Source: Bradyrhizobium sp. CB1717 (GTDB lineage: Bacteria; Pseudomonadota; Alphaproteobacteria; Rhizobiales; Xanthobacteraceae). Taken from it: a stretch of 64,000 bases of DNA. Positions 60,472-64,000 of this stretch are shown piece by piece. How positions within the stretch are numbered: the stretch's first letter is position 1; every line of letters begins with the position of its first letter. Below the pieces are notes generated by a model. That model was not told where the DNA came from. It made no database searches and worked only from the letters and a program-made list of their open reading frames with translations. The position numbers and the translations under genes were made by a program. The stretch is taken from contig NZ_CP121666.1 in NCBI RefSeq assembly GCF_029714325.1, forward strand, positions 4,774,001-4,838,000, in the 5' to 3' direction.

Positions 60472-60735
60472 ATGACGAAGTTACTCGGGGTTATCGCAAT
60501 TGCCGCCGCCGCATTCGCCGTCGCGCCGGCCCAGGCCGCCAAGCACGCCATGGGTGGTTGCAGCGGGGCCAATCTGGAGAAGACCGAGACCGCGATCGAG
60601 AACATGGCCGACGGCGACAGCAAGTTCGTCGCGCAGAAGGAGATCGCGGCGGCGCAGGATTCGCTGCTCAACGGCAAGATGGGTGCGTGCGGCGCGCATC
60701 TGAACAAGGCGATGCAAGCCACAATGGGCAAGTAA
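60472..60735 (+). CDS. small exported helical protein
   Basis: This 87-residue protein starts at ATG 60472 with AAGGAAAG upstream. A signal peptide (1-22, ending AQA-AKH) precedes a mature part of about 65 residues with two cysteines (GGCSGAN and GACGAHL), probably one disulfide, and the helical pattern KTETAIENMADGDSKFVAQK. An in-frame ATG 60409 also has a strong ribosome site but would put a polar 21-residue stretch before the signal. Function unknown; small periplasmic chaperone-like or hypothetical. Confidence 0.75.
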   Translation: MTKLLGVIAIAAAAFAVAPAQAAKHAMGGCSGANLEKTETAIENMADGDSKFVAQKEIAAAQDSLLNGKMGACGAHLNKAMQATMGK

Positions 60736-60762
60736 ACGGGTAGGCACAAACGCACCCAAGAG

Positions 60763-60789
60763 AGGGCCGGTCGCAGGGCGATCGGCCCT
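60763..60789. terminator. hairpin after the small exported protein gene
   Basis: AGGGCCGGTCGC pairs with GCGATCGGCCCT at 11 of 12 positions around a 3-base loop. It lies 27 bases after one stop codon and just beyond the 3-prime end of the converging transglycosylase gene, so it may serve both strands. Confidence 0.65.
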
Positions 60790-60808
60790 ATGCGTTCCCA
60801 AAGTGTCT

Positions 60809-61633
60809 TTAAGGAGCGCGCGCGAGCTGGGCGGCAAAATAGGCGACAGTCTTGGAATAGACCTCGCTCTTGTTCCACTGCTGCAGCACCGCGAAGTTCG
60901 GGCTGCCCGGCTGCCAATCCTTCCCCTTCTGCCAGCCATAGCCGGCGAGATAATTGGCGGTGGAGGCGAGCACGTCGGGCGCGTTGTGCAGGAGATCCCG
61001 CTTGCCGTTGCCGTCGAAGTCGACGGCATATTTCATCCAGGACGACGGCATGAACTGGGTCTGGCCGAGCTCGCCGGCCCAGGCTCCCTTCATGTCGGCT
61101 GGCGCGAGGTCGCCACGCTGGACGATGCGCAGCGCATCCAGCAGCTCGGCGCGAAACTGATCGGAACGACGGCAGTCATAGGCCAGCGTCGCCAGCGAGC
61201 GGATGGTGGCGAACTTGCCGGTGTTGACGCCGAAATCGGTCTCCAGACCCCAGATCGCGACCAGCACCTCGCCCGGCACGCCGTAGGTCTGCTCGATACG
61301 CGACAGCACCGAGCCGTATTGCTTCATCATGTTGGAGCCGCGCGTCATGCGCGGCGGCACCATGCGGCCGGAAAACTCCTCAAAGGTCTGGGTGAAGACC
61401 TTTTGCGACTTGTCGCGGTTGAGCACGCTCTGGTCGAGCGTCACGCCGGCCAGGCCCGCAGTGATGGCCTGCTGCGAAATACCCTTGGCGGCGGCGTCGG
61501 CTTTGAAATCCGCAAGCCAGGCGTCGAAATTGCCCGAGCCGCAGGCAGCAGCGGAAAGCGCTGGCTCGGCGGAGAGGATTGACGCGGAGAGGGCGAGGGC
61601 TGCGAGAGCGAGACGAGAAATCGTCGGGGTCAT
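60809..61633 (-). CDS. lytic murein transglycosylase, MltB type
   Basis: This 274-residue exported enzyme cleaves glycan strands of peptidoglycan. A signal peptide (about 1-26, ending LSA-AAC) leads into the MltB fold. The catalytic Glu is in IWGLETDFGVNTGKF, with GQTQFMPSSWMKYAVDFDGN following. The sequence closes near the fold end, so the C-terminal peptidoglycan-binding domain seen in longer relatives is absent. ATG 61633 precedes the signal peptide. It is the second transglycosylase in this window. Confidence 0.93.
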   Translation of the reverse strand: MTPTISRLALAALALSASILSAEPALSAAACGSGNFDAWLADFKADAAAKGISQQAITAGLAGVTLDQSVLNRDKSQKVFTQTFEEFSGRMVPPRMTRGSNMMKQYGSVLSRIEQTYGVPGEVLVAIWGLETDFGVNTGKFATIRSLATLAYDCRRSDQFRAELLDALRIVQRGDLAPADMKGAWAGELGQTQFMPSSWMKYAVDFDGNGKRDLLHNAPDVLASTANYLAGYGWQKGKDWQPGSPNFAVLQQWNKSEVYSKTVAYFAAQLARAP

Positions 61634-61716
61634 CAGATGAAATGGATTCCGTGAAGTGATCTGACCGGCGGCGCAATTTTGATTGTAACCGCGGCCAAAG
61701 CAAGGCGCATGGTGGG

Positions 61717-61746
61717 CCGATCCTGCCCGCAACCGGGCAGGATCGG
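61717..61746. terminator. perfect 13-bp hairpin between the DUF2189 gene and the MltB gene
   Basis: CCGATCCTGCCCG pairs exactly with CGGGCAGGATCGG around a 4-base loop. On the minus strand it lies 15 bases after the DUF2189 stop and 84 bases before the MltB start, so it most likely separates their transcripts, though no U-tract follows. Confidence 0.7.
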
Positions 61747-61760
61747 ATGTCACGAGATCG

Positions 61761-62669
61761 TTAAGCGTCCGTTCGATTCCGCCACGGGAAGAGATTGGCG
61801 GGGAAGTCGGCGGCCGGTTTGCGCGGACGATGCGGCGGAGGCGGTACGGGCCGCGCGCCGGGATCGGAGACGATCACCTTGCGGTAGAGATGCCAGGTGG
61901 CGTGGCCGAGTAGGGGGATCACGACGGCGAGGCCAAGGAACGCCGGGATCGTGCCGAGCGCCAGCAGCACGGCGACGATCAGGCCCCAGGCCGCCATCGG
62001 CACCGGGTTCCTGGCGACGACGCGCAGCGAGGTCACCATGGCCTCGAACGCGCCCGCATGGCGGTCGAGCATGAGCGGGAACGACACGGCGCTGAGGCAG
62101 AGCGCGGCGAGCGCGAACAGGAAGCCTGTGCCGCAGCCGACCACGATCAGCCACCAGCCCTGCCGGGTCGTCAGCACGCGCGTCAGGAAATCCGAGATCC
62201 CAGTCACCCCCTCATAACCGAACGCCGCGACATAGATCGCCTGCGCGGTGGCAACCCAGGTCACGAACAGCGCGAGCAGCAGCGTGCCGAGGCCGAGCAT
62301 CGCGCCGAACGAAGGCGAGCGCAGCACCTCCATGGCATCCCAGGCACTGGCCTCCTCATAGCGTTCGCGTCGGCTCGACAGCTCGTAGAGGCCGAGGGCG
62401 GCGAACGGGCCGATCAGGGCGAAGCCCGCGGCCAGCGGAAACAGCAGCGGCAGCACCGAATAGCCCATCACCACGCGGGCGAGCACGAGGCCCAGCACCG
62501 GATAGATCACGCACAGGATGATGGCGTGGCTCGGAACCGCCTTGAAATCCTCCCAGCCGCGCCGGAGCGCCTCGTGCAGATCGGACAGGCGAATGGTTCG
62601 AATGACTGGTCCAGCCGCATCAGTGGGCTGGGCCATCGTCGGGACATTGCCCTGGTAGAGTGTCGCCAT
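61761..62669 (-). CDS. DUF2189 family membrane protein
   Basis: This 302-residue multi-pass inner-membrane protein has a polar N-terminus with IRTIRLSDLHEALRRGWEDF, then six or so helices between about 48 and 260, including HAIILCVIYPVLGLVLARVV. A Pro/Arg-rich tail ends the protein. The N-terminal motif and helix layout fit DUF2189 (often next to cytochrome-oxidase genes in other species, though not here). Function unknown. Confidence 0.85.
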   Translation of the reverse strand: MATLYQGNVPTMAQPTDAAGPVIRTIRLSDLHEALRRGWEDFKAVPSHAIILCVIYPVLGLVLARVVMGYSVLPLLFPLAAGFALIGPFAALGLYELSSRRERYEEASAWDAMEVLRSPSFGAMLGLGTLLLALFVTWVATAQAIYVAAFGYEGVTGISDFLTRVLTTRQGWWLIVVGCGTGFLFALAALCLSAVSFPLMLDRHAGAFEAMVTSLRVVARNPVPMAAWGLIVAVLLALGTIPAFLGLAVVIPLLGHATWHLYRKVIVSDPGARPVPPPPHRPRKPAADFPANLFPWRNRTDA

Positions 62670-63006
62670 GGTCGCTAGCTCCCTTGCCGGGCAGCCGCAC
62701 TCGACGCCGGCAAACGGCGCAAGCGGCCGCTCTTCTCTGAGTTTCGCGATTCCAACCAGACGCGAATTCCGGACGGGATCGCGAGTTGAACCTTGAGGCT
62801 ACTCCCAATTCCGAGTCCTGTCCCTCACGCCTGGGTGAAATTTGATGCCGCAATGCAACCTCGACGATGTCATTCGGCCGTCATTTCGCCGCAGATAAGC
62901 TCATGCTGTTCGCGGGTTCGCAGAACACCGCGGGCGCAACGCAGTAACTTGGTCTATAAGTTGGCCACTCGAGGCCCTTCCAACGGATCCTTTTCGGGGA
63001 GCAGAC
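62670..63006. other. 337-base divergent intergenic region
   Basis: This gap carries the promoters of the minus-strand DUF2189 gene and the plus-strand DUF3597 gene. I see no gene, strong palindrome or RNA element in it. GGGGAGCAG at about 62996-63004 is the ribosome site of the DUF3597 gene. Confidence 0.5.
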
Positions 63007-63408
63007 ATGAGTATTTTCGGGAAAATCATGGGCGCGATCTTCGGCAGCCATCCGGCTTCCGCAGCGCCCGCCGGTGGCGCAGCGCCGGGCAGTGCCCCCG
63101 CAGGGACCGCGCCAGCCGGATCGGCGCCGGCGTCCGCGCCGATGGCGACCGTGGACGTTGCGGCCATCGTCGACGCGGCGGTCGCCGCGCACAAGGGCGA
63201 GAAGCTGGAATGGCGCACCTCGATCGTCGACCTCATGAAGGCGCTCGACATCGACTCCAGCCTGGCCGCGCGCAAGGACCTCGCCAAGGAGCTCGGCTAC
63301 AGCGGCGACATGAACGACTCGGCCAGCATGAACGTCTGGCTGCACAAGCAGGTGATGTCCAAGCTCGCTGCCAATGGCGGCAAGCTGCCGCCCGAGATCA
63401 AGCACTGA
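63007..63408 (+). CDS. DUF3597 domain protein
   Basis: This 133-residue protein opens MSIFGKIMGAIFG, has an Ala/Pro/Gly-rich linker (about 15-47, APAGGAAPGSAPAGTAPAGS), and ends in a helical domain (about 48-133) with EWRTSIVDLMKALDIDSSLA and ARKDLAKELGYSGDM. This fits DUF3597, and the C-terminal part resembles a LysM-adjacent or DNA/protein-binding helical module. Function unknown. A strong bidirectional terminator follows. Confidence 0.9.
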   Translation: MSIFGKIMGAIFGSHPASAAPAGGAAPGSAPAGTAPAGSAPASAPMATVDVAAIVDAAVAAHKGEKLEWRTSIVDLMKALDIDSSLAARKDLAKELGYSGDMNDSASMNVWLHKQVMSKLAANGGKLPPEIKH

Positions 63409-63426
63409 CCGATCTCTCGGTCGTCG

Positions 63427-63454
63427 AAGGGCCCGCGATCGCGCGGGCCCTTTT
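63427..63454. terminator. bidirectional intrinsic terminator
   Basis: AAGGGCCCGCG and CGCGGGCCCTT form a perfect 11-base stem with an ATCG loop and a TTTT tail; on the minus strand the stem edge supplies the A/T context. It sits between the converging DUF3597 and acetyltransferase genes and can end both transcripts. Confidence 0.85.
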
Positions 63455-63458
63455 GCGT

Positions 63459-63734
63459 TCAGGCGACGAGGTCGGCATCCTCCGGATGCTTGTCGAGATA
63501 GTCGACGACGAAGCCGCAGCCGGCGATCACCTTCCTGCCGTCGCGGCGGATCAGATCCAGCGCACCCTTGACCAGCTCGGAGGCGATGCCGCGGCCGCGC
63601 AGCGCGCGCGGCGTCTCGGTATGGGTGATGATCACCGCCGACGGCGTCAGGCGGTAATTGGCGAAGGCGATGTCGCTGCCGACATCGAGCTCGAAGCGGC
63701 TCTTGTCCTTGTTGTCGCGTACCGATGCCGCCAT
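63459..63734 (-). CDS. small GNAT-fold N-acetyltransferase (NATD1-like)
   Basis: This 91-residue protein matches the short GCN5-related acetyltransferase family of the YidJ/NATD1 type. The acetyl-CoA loop is TETPRALRGRGIASELVKGA, and the closing AGCGFVVDYLDKHPE contains the conserved cysteine-phenylalanine and the terminal KHPE motif. ATG 63734 opens the family N-terminus; the frame is open further upstream but has no similarity there. The substrate is unknown. Confidence 0.9.
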   Translation of the reverse strand: MAASVRDNKDKSRFELDVGSDIAFANYRLTPSAVIITHTETPRALRGRGIASELVKGALDLIRRDGRKVIAGCGFVVDYLDKHPEDADLVA

Positions 63735-63837
63735 GCGAAATCCTTCCGAAACGATGTCTGCCTCTGATCTAGGCGGCTGAACCGGCCCTTGCCAAGATGC
63801 GACCAAGGGAGGTTGCCGCAGGGGAGATATCCGGAAA

Positions 63838-64000
63838 ATGCGTGTCCCGCTCGTCATGGCCTTGCTGGTCGCGCTCGCTTCGACGGCACCGGTGCTGGCT
63901 GCGGCCGAAGGCGGTCCGGCCTGGGAGGCGTGCGTCGGGCCGACCAGCACGCCGGACCAGCGGGTCGCGGCCTGCTCGAGCGTCATTGACACCGGGAGCG
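63838..64000 (+). CDS. exported protein, N-terminal part (partial at window edge)
   Basis: ATG 63838, with AGGGGAG about 10 bases upstream, opens MRVPLVMALLVALASTAPVL, a signal peptide ending near LAA-AEG. The visible mature part includes WEACVGPTSTPDQRVAACSS, typical of the first unit of Bradyrhizobium tetratricopeptide-repeat proteins with paired cysteines. The rest lies beyond the window, so the family is tentative. Confidence 0.6.
   Translation, partial: MRVPLVMALLVALASTAPVLAAAEGGPAWEACVGPTSTPDQRVAACSSVIDTGS

Overview
The window looks like a chromosomal segment of a Bradyrhizobium-type alphaproteobacterium (Nitrobacteraceae). I infer this from the high-GC codon usage, the lipoyl-domain-bearing PdhB in the order pdhA-pdhB-pdhC-lpdA, an ExoR-like Sel1 protein, many PAS-type sensor kinases, DUF1127/DUF3597/DUF2189/DUF5076 proteins, and the palindromic intergenic repeats with arms built on GCGAAGCAATCC or GCAGCGAAATCC. 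No rRNA, tRNA, CRISPR array, phage module or transposase was seen.

Layout. 1-6634: the pyruvate dehydrogenase operon, with a DUF5076 gene, a yeast-type cytosine deaminase-like gene and a small membrane protein inserted among the PDH genes. 6779-9118: threonine synthase and an orphan Bug-type binding protein. 9182-12750: a minus-strand cluster of a CheY-like receiver, a FixJ-type regulator and a four-PAS sensor kinase. 13194-14388: four small genes, three of which encode related proteins with a CxxC...CxxxC module. 14472-20753: a Slt-type transglycosylase, an adenylate/guanylate cyclase and several very small genes. 20754-22198: about 1.4 kb without a convincing gene but with repeats and a structured element. 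22199-28395: ilvD, an ExoR-like gene, exonuclease III, a hybrid kinase and erpA.

28505-43440 is a dense housekeeping stretch: dgt, argS, a SPOR protein, nagZ, scpA, scpB, tatABC, serS, an unknown gene, surE, a receiver protein, pcm and an NlpD-like factor. 43916-47914 is a functional set: a formylglycine-generating enzyme, a sulfatase with a CTAGR modification motif, and an exported HAD phosphatase. 48226-53760 holds an AAA ATPase with an apparent N-terminal frameshift, yajC-secD-secF, and two overlapping genes related to mitochondrial complex I assembly factors (Mth938/NDUFAF3 type and a squalene/phytoene synthase-like NDUFAF6 type). 53806-64000 carries threonine ammonia-lyase, a class V aminotransferase, a CAP protein, a kinase-like protein fused to an AMP-ligase C-terminal domain, trmFO, and small or envelope proteins.

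Functional links: PDH supplies acetyl-CoA; threonine synthase, threonine ammonia-lyase and IlvD are three scattered steps from threonine to isoleucine; YajC/SecDF and TatABC are both protein-export systems; NagZ, two transglycosylases, the SPOR protein and the NlpD-like factor act on or bind peptidoglycan. The least explained items are the kinase/AMP-ligase-tail fusion, the small Cys-module cluster and the structured intergenic element near 21.1-21.5 kb. All assignments come from reading the sequence; no database search was run.
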